This document shows, piece by piece, positions 14,318-21,324 of a stretch of DNA of 24,462 nucleotides. The notes below the pieces were generated by a model, which saw only the letters and a list, made by a program, of their open reading frames with translations, did not search any database and had not been told where the DNA came from. Origin of the DNA: JANOQP01 sp044227705 (GTDB taxonomy: Bacteria > Bacteroidota > Bacteroidia > Chitinophagales > Saprospiraceae); contig JBGAWE010000044.1 of the NCBI GenBank assembly GCA_044227705.1, positions 1-24,462 of the forward strand, given 5' to 3'. The position numbers were made by a program, and so were the translations under genes. The number at the start of each line of letters is the position of its first letter. The first letter of the stretch is position 1.

Positions 14318-14728
14318 TTAATAAACGTAACAGAGGAGTTCGCCGCCCACGCCCTTTTCACGGGCCTGCTTGTCGGTCATGACACCCTGCGAGGTGGAGA
14401 CAATCATGATGCCCAGGCCGTTGATGACGCGAGGGATGTCGGTCGAGCCGGCGTACTGGCGCAGACCGGGACGACTCACACGCTGCATATCGCGGATAAG
14501 CGGCTTCTTCGTGGCCGAGTCGTACTTTATGGCTATCTTGATTACGCCCTGACCGTGGCCGACATTGGAGTCGTCGAACGTGTATTTGAGGATGTAGCCC
14601 TGTTCGTACAGGATTTCGGTCATCCGCTTCTTAATCTTCGAGGAAGGGATTTCGACAATCTTGTGCCCCGCCATCTGGGCGTTGCGGATGCGGGTGAGAT
14701 AGTCCGCAATCGGGTCTGTAACGTGCAT
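14318..14728 (-). CDS. rpsH: 30S ribosomal protein S8
   Basis: S8 is a primary 16S rRNA binder of the central domain; in E. coli it also represses the spc operon. The 136-residue protein starts MHVTDPIADYLTRIRNAQMA and has the conserved C-terminal RNA-binding motif ISTSxG in the form MIVSTSQGVMTDKQAREKGV followed by GGELLCYVY. The preceding 97-base gap to rpsN shows no clear structure that would indicate S8 feedback binding. Confidence 0.98.
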   Translation of the reverse strand: MHVTDPIADYLTRIRNAQMAGHKIVEIPSSKIKKRMTEILYEQGYILKYTFDDSNVGHGQGVIKIAIKYDSATKKPLIRDMQRVSRPGLRQYAGSTDIPRVINGLGIMIVSTSQGVMTDKQAREKGVGGELLCYVY

Positions 14729-14825
14729 TTTGCGCTACTTTTATGTCAAAAGAGATTGGACTTCGAGCGGTGGTTGAGCCAAACAGTGAATGCCGACCCG
14801 CCCGAGTATCCGGGGTTTTTGGAGC

Positions 14826-15095
14826 TTACCAGCTCGCCTTCGTCACGCCGGGAATCTTCCCGTCGAGTGCCATCTGGCGGAACTTCACGCGGCAGATGCC
14901 GAACTTTCGCATATACCCTTTCGGGCGGCCGGTGAGCAGGCAGCGGTTGTGCAGCCGTTCCTTGGCGCCGTTGCGGGGGAGCTTGTCGAGGGCGTCCCAG
15001 TCGCCAGCGGCTTTGAGCTTTTTGCGAAGCTCTGCGTAGTGGGCGACCATCCTTTCGCGCTTCTTCTCGCGGGCGATGACTGATTTTTTAGCCAT
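14826..15095 (-). CDS. rpsN: 30S ribosomal protein S14 (zinc-free type)
   Basis: S14 is a late-assembly protein of the 30S head. At 89 residues it is the long form without zinc ligands: MAKKSVIAREKKRERMVAHY, then RNGAKERLHNRCLLTGRPKG and YMRKFGICRVKFRQMALDGK. Only isolated Cys residues remain, and the CxxC pairs of the short zinc form are absent. It follows rplE by 14 bases. Confidence 0.98.
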   Translation of the reverse strand: MAKKSVIAREKKRERMVAHYAELRKKLKAAGDWDALDKLPRNGAKERLHNRCLLTGRPKGYMRKFGICRVKFRQMALDGKIPGVTKASW

Positions 15096-15109
15096 TGTAT
15101 TCTAAAAAA

Positions 15110-15658
15110 TTACTTTTTGAACGGCATTCCAAGCTCCTTCAAAAGAGCGAAGGCCTCCGCGTCGGTGTTGGCGGTGGTAATGAAGGTGACATCCATCCCC
15201 CGAATCTTGCCCACCTTTTCGATGTCGATTTCCGGGTAGATGATTTGCTCCTTGACGCCGACGGTGTAGTTGCCCCGACCGTCGAAGCTCTTGTCGTTGA
15301 CGCCACGGAAGTCGCGCACACGAGGCAGCGCGATAGAGATGAAGCGGTCGAGGAACTCGTACATCCTGTCGTGCCGCAGCGTCACCTTGGCGCCGATGGG
15401 CATCCCCTCGCGGAGTTTGAAGTTGGAGACCGACTTCGTGGCCTTCGTAGGGACTGCCTTCTGACCGGTAATCATGGTCAGTTCGTTGACGGCGTTGTCG
15501 ACGAGCTTCTTGTCGCCCGTCGCGTCGCCGACGCCCTGGTTGACGGCAATCTTCACGAGGCGCGGCACTTGCATGACGCTCGTGTAGTTGAACTGCTTCA
15601 TGAGGGCCGGGACGACCGCCTCCTTGTATTTTGACTTGAGTCTGGGCGTGTAGCTCAT
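15110..15658 (-). CDS. rplE: 50S ribosomal protein L5
   Basis: L5 binds 5S rRNA and contacts the P-site tRNA elbow in the central protuberance. The 182-residue protein has MQVPRLVKIAVNQGVGDATG near the N-terminus, TGQKAVPTKATKSVSNFKLR in the middle and a C-terminal segment DVTFITTANTDAEAFALLKE. Length and motifs match the family. It starts two bases after the rplX stop, suggesting translational coupling. Confidence 0.98.
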   Translation of the reverse strand: MSYTPRLKSKYKEAVVPALMKQFNYTSVMQVPRLVKIAVNQGVGDATGDKKLVDNAVNELTMITGQKAVPTKATKSVSNFKLREGMPIGAKVTLRHDRMYEFLDRFISIALPRVRDFRGVNDKSFDGRGNYTVGVKEQIIYPEIDIEKVGKIRGMDVTFITTANTDAEAFALLKELGMPFKK

Positions 15659-15660
15659 TT

Positions 15661-16005
15661 TCAGCGCAGGATTTCTCCCGAAGTTTTAGCGTAACGAACG
15701 GATTTGCCGTCCTCTTTTTTGCGGCCGATGCGCGTCGGGTTGCCCTTCGAGTCCATCAGCATGAGGTTGGAGACGTGGATGGAGGCCTCCATCTCGACGA
15801 TGCCGCCCTCCGAGTTCTGAGTGGGCTTCTGGTGCTTGGTGACCATGTTGATGCCCTCGACGATGGCGCGGTTCTTCGCTGGGAAAACCTGCACGATGGT
15901 GCCGGTCTTGCCCTTGTCGTCGCCCGCGATGACCGTCACCTTGTCCCCCGTCTTGACGTGGAGCTTCGGCGCGAAGCGGGTCGGTTTTGCTTTTTTAGAA
16001 GACAT
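15661..16005 (-). CDS. rplX: 50S ribosomal protein L24
   Basis: L24 is an assembly initiator at the tunnel exit. The 114-residue protein contains the KOW motif (HVKTGDKVTVIAGDDKGKTG, about residues 16-35) and the conserved NMVTKHQKPTQNSEGGIVEM. The N-terminal Lys-rich leader MSSKKAKPTRFAPK is slightly longer than in E. coli. It is two bases from rplE. Confidence 0.98.
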   Translation of the reverse strand: MSSKKAKPTRFAPKLHVKTGDKVTVIAGDDKGKTGTIVQVFPAKNRAIVEGINMVTKHQKPTQNSEGGIVEMEASIHVSNLMLMDSKGNPTRIGRKKEDGKSVRYAKTSGEILR

Positions 16006-16047
16006 GACAAACGGGTTGTCTATTTTTCAATACTGAAAATCAATGAA

Positions 16048-16413
16048 TTAGAGCACCTCCGGAGCGAGCGAGACGATACGCATGTAGTCGCGGTCGCGTA
16101 GCTCGCGGGCGACGGGGCCGAAGATGCGCGTCCCCCGAGGCTCGTCGGAGTTGTTCAGGAGGACGACCGCGTTGTCGTCGAAACGGATGTAAGACCCGTC
16201 GCGGCGGCGAATCTCCTTTTTGGTGCGGACGATGACCGCTTTGGAGACCGTCCCCTTCTTGATGCCGCCAGGGGAGGCATCCTTCACCGTGACCACAATC
16301 TTGTCGCCGATGTGGGCGTAGCGTTGGCGGGTGTGGCCGAGGACGCGGATGCAGAGCACCTCTTTGGCCCCGCTGTTGTCCGCCACGTTCAGGCGACTTT
16401 CTGACTGAATCAT
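16048..16413 (-). CDS. rplN: 50S ribosomal protein L14
   Basis: L14 forms intersubunit bridges and contacts L19 and 16S rRNA. I chose the ATG at 16413 (MIQSESRLNVADNSGAKEVL), giving 121 residues, the family length; a longer open frame would start inside the gap at 16458. Conserved segments are GGIKKGTVSKAVIVRTKKEI and RGTRIFGPVARELRDRDYMR. Confidence 0.98.
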   Translation of the reverse strand: MIQSESRLNVADNSGAKEVLCIRVLGHTRQRYAHIGDKIVVTVKDASPGGIKKGTVSKAVIVRTKKEIRRRDGSYIRFDDNAVVLLNNSDEPRGTRIFGPVARELRDRDYMRIVSLAPEVL

Positions 16414-16461
16414 TGCTCTATTAGTTGTTTGAAGCCTCGGGCTGCCCCTCGGCTCCAAAAA

Positions 16462-16722
16462 TTACTTCGCTTTTTCGATGATTTCGATGAGCCTCCACGA
16501 CTTGGTCTTCGAGAGCGGGCGGGTCTCCATGATTTTCACCACGTCGCCGGGGTTGCACTCGTTCTTCTCGTCGTGGGCGTGAAACTTCTTCGACTTCTTG
16601 ACGAACTTGCCGTACATGGGGTGCCGCTGCCGGGCCTCAACCTTGACGCTGATGGTCTTGTCCATCTTGTTCGAGACGACCACGCCCGTTTTCGTTTTCC
16701 GGAGATTCCTTTCCAATTCCAT
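16462..16722 (-). CDS. rpsQ: 30S ribosomal protein S17
   Basis: S17 is an OB-fold primary binder of 16S rRNA helix 11. The 86-residue protein has KTGVVVSNKMDKTISVKVEA, the exposed loop RHPMYGKFVKKSKKFHAHDE and the signature CNPGDVVKIMETRPLSKTKS followed by WRLIEI. It is 35 bases after rpmC. The 48-base gap to rplN holds an imperfect CCTCGGG/CCCCTCGG hairpin. Confidence 0.98.
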   Translation of the reverse strand: MELERNLRKTKTGVVVSNKMDKTISVKVEARQRHPMYGKFVKKSKKFHAHDEKNECNPGDVVKIMETRPLSKTKSWRLIEIIEKAK

Positions 16723-16757
16723 TGCTGAAACAGTTTATAGATTGAGTGTGGTCAGTT

Positions 16758-17018
16758 TCACTTGCCCTTGCGGCGACGCGCGCGGATTTTCGAGCGCAGC
16801 TCGATTTGCTCCGGCGTGAACTGGGCAACCTCCCGGGCGCGGATTTCCGTCTTCGCCCGGGCGATTTGCTTGCGCGCCTCGCGGATTTCCATCGGGTTGG
16901 CCATGCCGCGGGTGGCGTGGTCGAACTTCATCTGGTTGTACTCGGCCTCCATGCGGCGGACTTCCGTGGCGAGGCCATCGGCGTCCATGTTGGAGTAGGA
17001 GATTTTTTCTTTTGCCAT
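16758..17018 (-). CDS. rpmC: 50S ribosomal protein L29
   Basis: L29 surrounds the exit tunnel with L23 and is part of the SRP/trigger factor docking area. It is a small helical hairpin: SNMDADGLATEVRRMEAEYN, QMKFDHATRGMANPMEIREA and RKQIARAKTEIRAREVAQ. At 86 residues it is longer than the usual 60-70; the extra part is a basic C-terminal helix (FTPEQIELRSKIRARRRKGK). A small GATAG/CTATC hairpin (17022-17034) lies directly before the start. Confidence 0.97.
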   Translation of the reverse strand: MAKEKISYSNMDADGLATEVRRMEAEYNQMKFDHATRGMANPMEIREARKQIARAKTEIRAREVAQFTPEQIELRSKIRARRRKGK

Positions 17019-17079
17019 GACGATAGTGGCTATCTATTTTTACCCGTAATCTGTTGAAAATCAGGTTGTTGATTCAAAA

Positions 17080-17499
17080 TCAGGCCTCGTAGTCGTGGCG
17101 CGTGACCACTTTGCAAGTGATGGGCAGCTTTTGCGCCGCCAGTTCGAGCGAGCGTTGGGCCAGTTCCTGCGTCACGCCCTCGACCTCGAAGATGATGCGG
17201 CCGGGCGCGATTTCGGCCACATAGTGGTCGATGCTGCCCTTGCCCTTGCCCATCCGCACGTCGGCGGGCTTCTTGGTGATGGGCTTCGCCGGGAAGACGC
17301 GAATCCAGACCTTCCCTTCCCGCTTCATGCTCCGGGTGACCGCGATACGGGCCGCCTCGATTTGGCGGGCCGTCAAGCGGCAGTTCTCCAGTGCTTTGAG
17401 GCCGAAGGAGCCGAAGGAGATGGTCGTCCCCTTGTAGGTGACCCCTTCGTTGCGGCCTTTGTGCGGCCTCCGGTATTTCAGTCTTTTTGGCTGTAGCAT
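17080..17499 (-). CDS. rplP: 50S ribosomal protein L16
   Basis: L16 organises the A-site and 5S rRNA region of the 50S subunit. The 139-residue protein starts MLQPKRLKYRRPHKGRNEGV and has the family motifs FGSFGLKALENCRLTARQIE, RVFPAKPITKKPADVRMGKG and GKGSIDHYVAEIAPGRIIFE. The loop PADVRMGKGKG includes the conserved Arg near the peptidyl-transferase centre. A likely internal promoter lies about 75-80 bases upstream in the 159-base gap after rpsC. Confidence 0.98.
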   Translation of the reverse strand: MLQPKRLKYRRPHKGRNEGVTYKGTTISFGSFGLKALENCRLTARQIEAARIAVTRSMKREGKVWIRVFPAKPITKKPADVRMGKGKGSIDHYVAEIAPGRIIFEVEGVTQELAQRSLELAAQKLPITCKVVTRHDYEA

Positions 17500-17573
17500 C
17501 GCAAAAAGTGAGTTTTATGGCTCGTTTCGGGCGGAAATCAGGTCGAAAACGGCCCATTTTCCGAAAACGGCTG

Positions 17574-17597
17574 CAAAAGTAGCCAGCCCTCCCAAAA
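17574..17597 (-). promoter_or_regulatory. Probable internal promoter before rplP
   Basis: On the minus strand TACTTTTG (17581-17574) is a perfect match to the Bacteroidota -7 box TAnnTTTG. It is preceded by TTTTGGGA, with 11 bases between TTTTG (17597-17593) and the box, exactly as at the rpsJ promoter, and followed by CA in both. The gap between rpsC and rplP is the longest within the operon, which fits a start site there (TSS about 17567). No TTG at the classical -33 spacing is seen. Confidence 0.6.
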
Positions 17598-17658
17598 GTC
17601 GATTTCCTGAATCAAGGTTTTTTACCGGAAGATTCCTTTCCGGTTTTTCACTGAAAAA

Positions 17659-18504
17659 TCAGCCGCGGCGGCCGCCACCGCCGCCACCGCGACGGTCACC
17701 GCCGCCGCCCCTGCGGTCGCCGCCCCGATCGCCGCCGCCGCGGCGGTCACGATCGCCGCCGCCCCTGCGGTCGCGGTCACCGCCGCCGCCCCTGCGGTCG
17801 CGGTCGCCGCCATATCCGCCCTCGCCCGCCATCGAACCGGCCGGGCGGCCTTCGCTGACGAAGGGTGTGAGCTCGCGCTTGGTCAAGACCTCGCCTTTGA
17901 ACAGCCAGACCTTGATGCCGATGATGCCGTATACGGTGTTCGCTTCGACGGTCGCATAGTCGATGTCGGCGCGGAAGGTGTGCAGCGGCGTGCGCCCCTC
18001 TTTGTACTCCTCCGAGCGGCTGATTTCAGCACCTGCGAGGCGGCCGCCGACGCGGATTTTGATGCCCTCGGCACCGGCCCGCATCGTGCCCATGATGGCC
18101 GCCTTGATGGCGCGGCGGTAGGCGATGCGGCCCTCGATTTGCTTTGCGATGGACTCGCCGACGATGTAGGCGTCCATCTCGGGCTTGCGGATTTCGTTGA
18201 TGTTGATTTGAACATCCTTGCCCGTGAGCTTCTTCAGCTCCTCTTTGATACGATCGACCTCTTGGCCGCCCTTCCCTATGATGATGCCGGGACGGGAGGT
18301 ATGGATGGTCACGGTCACGCGCTTCAACGTGCGCTCGATGACGATGCGGGCGATGCCGCCCTTCGCAATCCGCGCCCGCAGGTACTGCCGGATTTTCTCG
18401 TCCTCGGCCACTTTGAGGCCGAAGTCCTTGTCCGCGAACCAGTTAGAGTCCCAGCCGCGAATAATACCGAGGCGGTTGCCGATTGGATTTGCCTTTTGAC
18501 CCAT
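17659..18504 (-). CDS. rpsC: 30S ribosomal protein S3 with Gly/Arg/Asp-rich C-terminal tail
   Basis: S3 lies in the 30S head at the mRNA entry pore and contributes to mRNA unwinding. The body (about residues 1-225) has the N-terminal MGQKANPIGNRLGIIRGWDS, a type-2 KH domain with GIIIGKGG (73-80) and the C-terminal domain (IKIRVGGRLAGAEISRSEEY, then GIIGIKVWLFKGEVL). From about residue 231 a 51-residue tail consists almost only of GGDRDRRGG-type repeats, ending GGGGGGRRG; E. coli S3 has 233 residues in total. The coding DNA of the tail is a GC-rich imperfect tandem repeat (about 17662-17811), so length variation between strains is likely. Confidence 0.96.
   Translation of the reverse strand: MGQKANPIGNRLGIIRGWDSNWFADKDFGLKVAEDEKIRQYLRARIAKGGIARIVIERTLKRVTVTIHTSRPGIIIGKGGQEVDRIKEELKKLTGKDVQININEIRKPEMDAYIVGESIAKQIEGRIAYRRAIKAAIMGTMRAGAEGIKIRVGGRLAGAEISRSEEYKEGRTPLHTFRADIDYATVEANTVYGIIGIKVWLFKGEVLTKRELTPFVSEGRPAGSMAGEGGYGGDRDRRGGGGDRDRRGGGDRDRRGGGDRGGDRRGGGGDRRGGGGGGRRG
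17662..17811 (-). repeat. In-frame GC-rich tandem repeats coding the S3 tail
   Basis: Units of about 21-27 bases built on CCGCCGCCCCTGCGGTCGCG (plus strand) recur, for example near 17756-17780 and 17782-17807, with shorter degenerate copies towards 17662. All keep the reading frame and encode Gly-Gly-Asp-Arg-Asp-Arg-Arg blocks. Confidence 0.7.
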
Positions 18505-18532
18505 AGGTATTTCTATTCAAAGAGGATGAATG

Positions 18533-18916
18533 TCAGTTTTGAGCTGGGGCGGCGTACTCCGATTCCAGCTTGACGCGGTTGGCGACGACGAGCGTCACGT
18601 GGTTGCGCCTTTTGAGGATGCGGTGCGCCCGTCCCTGCGGCGCGGGCTGGAAGCGTTTGAGCATCGTGCCTCCGTCGCAGAAGATGGTCTTCACGACGAG
18701 GTCGAAATCGTCCGCGCTGCCCACTTGGTCGGCCTTTTGTTCCCAGTTGGCGATGGCCGACAGGACAAGTTTTTGGAGCCATACGGCCGCCTCCTTGTTG
18801 GTGAACTTACAGATGGCGAGCGCGTCGGCCACCTTCTTGCCCCGGATGTTGTCCACCACCAACCGCATTTTGCGCGGCGACATGGGGACGTTTTTGAGTT
18901 TTGCGACAGCTTCCAT
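18533..18916 (-). CDS. rplV: 50S ribosomal protein L22
   Basis: L22 reaches into the exit tunnel with a long beta-hairpin. The 127-residue protein has the N-terminal MEAVAKLKNVPMSPRKMRLV and VDNIRGKKVADALAICKFTN, and the C-terminal hairpin motif GRAHRILKRRNHVTLVVANR. The extra C-terminal residues (VKLESEYAAPAQN) are a short tail. A long stem-loop lies directly upstream, its base 21 bases before the ATG, so rplV translation may depend on that structure (inference). Confidence 0.98.
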   Translation of the reverse strand: MEAVAKLKNVPMSPRKMRLVVDNIRGKKVADALAICKFTNKEAAVWLQKLVLSAIANWEQKADQVGSADDFDLVVKTIFCDGGTMLKRFQPAPQGRAHRILKRRNHVTLVVANRVKLESEYAAPAQN

Positions 18917-18937
18917 TGCTGCTATTTTTTGATTGAT

Positions 18938-19048
18938 GATTGATGATTACATGATTGATGATTGTTGATTTGATGGCTGATGTTGAGTTGGCCGATTTCT
19001 GAAATCCACCTTCCCCATCAACAATCGACAATCATGTAATCATCAATC
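18938..19048. repeat. Long nested inverted repeat between rpsS and rplV
   Basis: GATTGATGATTACATGATTG (18938-18957) and its exact complement (19029-19048) form a perfect 20-bp stem. After a 2x2 mismatch, GATTGTTGAT (18960-18969) pairs with ATCAACAATC (19017-19026). The result is a 32-position stem closing a 47-base loop. The arms and flank are built on TGATTGA/TGATGATT units (for example 18930-18944). It is AT-rich, unlike the surrounding genes, and fills most of a 149-base gap. Confidence 0.85.
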
Positions 19049-19065
19049 ACCAATGAAATTTCGAC

Positions 19066-19332
19066 TTACTTACGGTTCCCGCCGTGTCCCTTGAACGTCC
19101 GCGTCGGGGCGAACTCGCCGAGCTTGTGGCCGACCATGTTCTCGGTGACGTAGACCGGGATGAAGCTCTTCCCGTTGTGCACGGCGATGGTTTCGCCGAC
19201 CATGTTCGGGATAATCATCGAGGCGCGAGACCACGTCTTGATGACCTGTTTTTTGTTCGATTGCTTGGCCTTCATCACCTTTTCCAGCAGAGCGTGGAAG
19301 ACGTAGGGGCCTTTTTTGAGCGAACGAGGCAT
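19066..19332 (-). CDS. rpsS: 30S ribosomal protein S19
   Basis: S19 forms a head complex with S13 and touches the A-site finger bridge. The 88-residue protein starts MPRSLKKGPYVFHALLEKVM and has the signature VTENMVGHKLGEFAPTRTFK followed by GHGGNRK. Length and motifs are standard. It lies between two repeat-containing gaps, with a heptamer array only 8 bases before its start codon. Confidence 0.98.
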   Translation of the reverse strand: MPRSLKKGPYVFHALLEKVMKAKQSNKKQVIKTWSRASMIIPNMVGETIAVHNGKSFIPVYVTENMVGHKLGEFAPTRTFKGHGGNRK

Positions 19333-19340
19333 TTTTTAGT

Positions 19341-19368
19341 GATTGGGGATTGGGGATTGGGGATTGGG
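19341..19368 (+). repeat. Four perfect GATTGGG heptamers upstream of rpsS
   Basis: GATTGGG is repeated exactly four times (19341, 19348, 19355, 19362). The plus strand is therefore G-quadruplex-capable as DNA. The rpsS mRNA carries the C-rich complement CCCAATC four times, which is perfectly complementary to the G-rich array in the same operon after rplF. Confidence 0.9.
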
Positions 19369-19405
19369 CCGAAGCCGTCCGCCTTTCCGCAATCTCAATT
19401 TGAAA

Positions 19406-20257
19406 TTATTTCTTCTTCTTGACGAGCGACCCGTCGCGGCGCGTGATGATGAGCTTGTTCGACGCCTTCGTTTTGTCGCGGGTTTTGAGGCCCTTCGCGG
19501 GGAGGCCCTTGCGGCTGCGGGGCAGGCCGCCGGAGGCGCGTCCCTCGCCGCCGCCCATCGGGTGGTCGACGGGGTTCATGGCGACGGCACGGTTGCGGGG
19601 GCGGCTGCCCTTCCAGCGGTTGCGACCGGCCTTGCCAATCACTTCGAGGCTGTGGTCGGGGTTGGAGACCACGCCGAGCGTGGCCTTGCAGGTGAGGAGG
19701 ATGCGCCGCGTCTCGCCCGAGGGGAACTTAATGACCGCGTAGCGGCCTTCGCGCCCCATCATCGTGGCCGAGGTGCCGGCCGAGCGAACCATCGCGCCGC
19801 CTTGTCCGGGGTGCAGTTCGATGTTGTGAATGGTCGTGCCGAGAGGCATCTCGCTCAACAGGAGCGCGTTGCCGTTCTCGGGCGGCGCACCGGGGCCCGA
19901 CTGGATTTTGTCGCCAACCTTCATGCCTTTCGTGGCAAGGATGTACCGCTTTTCGCCGTCGGCGTAGAATACGAGCGCAATGAACGACGTGCGGTTCGGG
20001 TCGTACTCGATGGTGTTGACCGTGCCGACGATGCCGTCTTTGTCGCGCTTGAAGTCGATGATGCGGTACTTCTGCTTGTGGCCGCTGCCCCGGTAGCGCA
20101 TCGTGCGGTGGCCCTGCGAGTTGCGCCCGGCCTTGTCGACGATGGTCACGGTGAGGCTCTTCTCGGGCGTGTTGTGCGTCGAGGTCAGCTCGGTGCGCGT
20201 GACCGCGACGCGGTGCCGCTGGCCGGGAGTTATCGGGTTGAACTTTTTCGTTCCCAT
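19406..20257 (-). CDS. rplB: 50S ribosomal protein L2
   Basis: L2 supports subunit association and the peptidyl-transferase centre. The 283-residue protein has the N-terminal OB region (SLTVTIVDKAGRNSQGHRTM and RYRGSGHKQKYRIIDFKRDK) and the diagnostic C-terminal AVAMNPVDHPMGGGEGRASG, which includes the conserved VDHP histidine. The tail KTRDKTKASNKLIITRRDGS LVKKKK is typical of Bacteroidota. It follows rplW after a 95-base gap in which I see no strong structure. Confidence 0.98.
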   Translation of the reverse strand: MGTKKFNPITPGQRHRVAVTRTELTSTHNTPEKSLTVTIVDKAGRNSQGHRTMRYRGSGHKQKYRIIDFKRDKDGIVGTVNTIEYDPNRTSFIALVFYADGEKRYILATKGMKVGDKIQSGPGAPPENGNALLLSEMPLGTTIHNIELHPGQGGAMVRSAGTSATMMGREGRYAVIKFPSGETRRILLTCKATLGVVSNPDHSLEVIGKAGRNRWKGSRPRNRAVAMNPVDHPMGGGEGRASGGLPRSRKGLPAKGLKTRDKTKASNKLIITRRDGSLVKKKK

Positions 20258-20352
20258 TGTAGAGACGCTTTTTCAATGAGGCCGGACTTGTGGACTTGGC
20301 TTTTGAAAGCCGCGCCCGGTCTCGTTTATGTCCTTTTAGTTTCTGTCAAAAT

Positions 20353-20655
20353 TTACTCCTCCTCGGAAGCACCGTAGATGTCGATGGTCTCGCCCGGGGC
20401 GAGGGTGACATAGGCCTTCTTGTAGGAGGGGCTGGCTCCGCGAAGCACGTTGCGCTTGGTCGAGCGCTGCTTCTTCTTGGCCGGGATGATGGAGGTGTTC
20501 ACGTCCTTGACGGTGACGTTGAACATCTGCTCGACGGCCTTGCGGATTTCGATTTTGTTCGATGCCATGTCGACCACGAACGAGTACACGTTGCGCTTGT
20601 CGGCCAGTTTCGTGGCCTTCTCGGTGACGACGGGCTTTTGAATGGTCATCCTCAT
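20353..20655 (-). CDS. rplW: 50S ribosomal protein L23
   Basis: L23 is at the tunnel exit and docks trigger factor and SRP. The sequence MRMTIQKPVVTEKATKLADK, NVYSFVVDMASNKIEIRKAV and EQMFNVTVKDVNTSIIPAKK matches the family at about 98-100 residues. Two starts are possible: ATG 20655 (two bases after the rplD stop) or ATG 20649 (MTIQKP). The acidic end IDIYGASEEE is a minor variation. A longer open frame reaches into rplD and is not used. Confidence 0.96.
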   Translation of the reverse strand: MRMTIQKPVVTEKATKLADKRNVYSFVVDMASNKIEIRKAVEQMFNVTVKDVNTSIIPAKKKQRSTKRNVLRGASPSYKKAYVTLAPGETIDIYGASEEE

Positions 20656-20657
20656 GG

Positions 20658-21278
20658 TCAGAACGTGGCTTGGATTTTTGCAATGGAACTCTCGGCAAGG
20701 ATGAGCGTGCCGCCGTTCATGATCTGGTACGTGTTGATGTCGCAGGCCGGGGCGATGCTCGTCCAAGCCATGTTGCGGCACGACAGGTAGAGGTTCTTGT
20801 CGTAGTCCGGCGTGACGAACAGGCCCTTCGCGCCGGGGTTGACCTTCGAGATGATTTCGGCGAAGGCCTTCGTCTTCGGTGCCTCAAACACGAAGTCCTC
20901 GACGATTACAATCTTGCCGGCAGCGGCCTTCGACGAGAGGGCCGACTTGCGGGCCAGCCGCTTCACTTTCGTGTTGAGCTTGATTTCGTACTTGTGCGGC
21001 TTCGGACCAAAAATCCGTCCGCCGCCCGGGTAGAGCGGGTTCTTGATGGAGCCTTTACGTGCGCCGCCAGTGCCTTTTTGCTTAACCAACTTACGGGTCG
21101 AGCCGGACACTTCGCCGCGCGTCTTCGAGGAGTGCGTCCCTTGCCGCTGGGCGGCGAGGTACGACTTGACGGCAAGCCAGACGGCGTGCTCGTTCGGCTC
21201 GATGCCGAAGACGTCGGCGGGGAGTTCGACCGAGCGGCCGGTGTTTTCGCCGCGGATGTTGAGAACGTCGAGTCTCAT
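20658..21278 (-). CDS. rplD: 50S ribosomal protein L4
   Basis: L4 lines the upper exit tunnel, and in some bacteria it represses its own operon. The 206-residue protein has the tunnel-loop region THSSKTRGEVSGSTRKLVKQ, KGTGGARKGSIKNPLYPGGG and RIFGPKPHKYEIKLNTKVKR (about residues 48-106), followed by the globular core. No E. coli-type L4 leader was recognised upstream of rpsJ. Confidence 0.98.
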   Translation of the reverse strand: MRLDVLNIRGENTGRSVELPADVFGIEPNEHAVWLAVKSYLAAQRQGTHSSKTRGEVSGSTRKLVKQKGTGGARKGSIKNPLYPGGGRIFGPKPHKYEIKLNTKVKRLARKSALSSKAAAGKIVIVEDFVFEAPKTKAFAEIISKVNPGAKGLFVTPDYDKNLYLSCRNMAWTSIAPACDINTYQIMNGGTLILAESSIAKIQATF

Positions 21279-21324
21279 TTTATTTCAAGAATTGTGATTC
21301 AAAAACGACTGGAAATCAGCCCTT

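Noticed and set aside
17612..17650. Terminator between rpsC and rplP (ACCGGAA/TTCCGGT hairpin)
   Set aside because: On the minus strand the stem is followed by AAAAAACC, not a T-run; the T-run is on the plus strand, where no gene is read.
19341..19368. CRISPR-like or direct-repeat array
   Set aside because: The units are 7 bases without spacers, so this is a simple tandem repeat.
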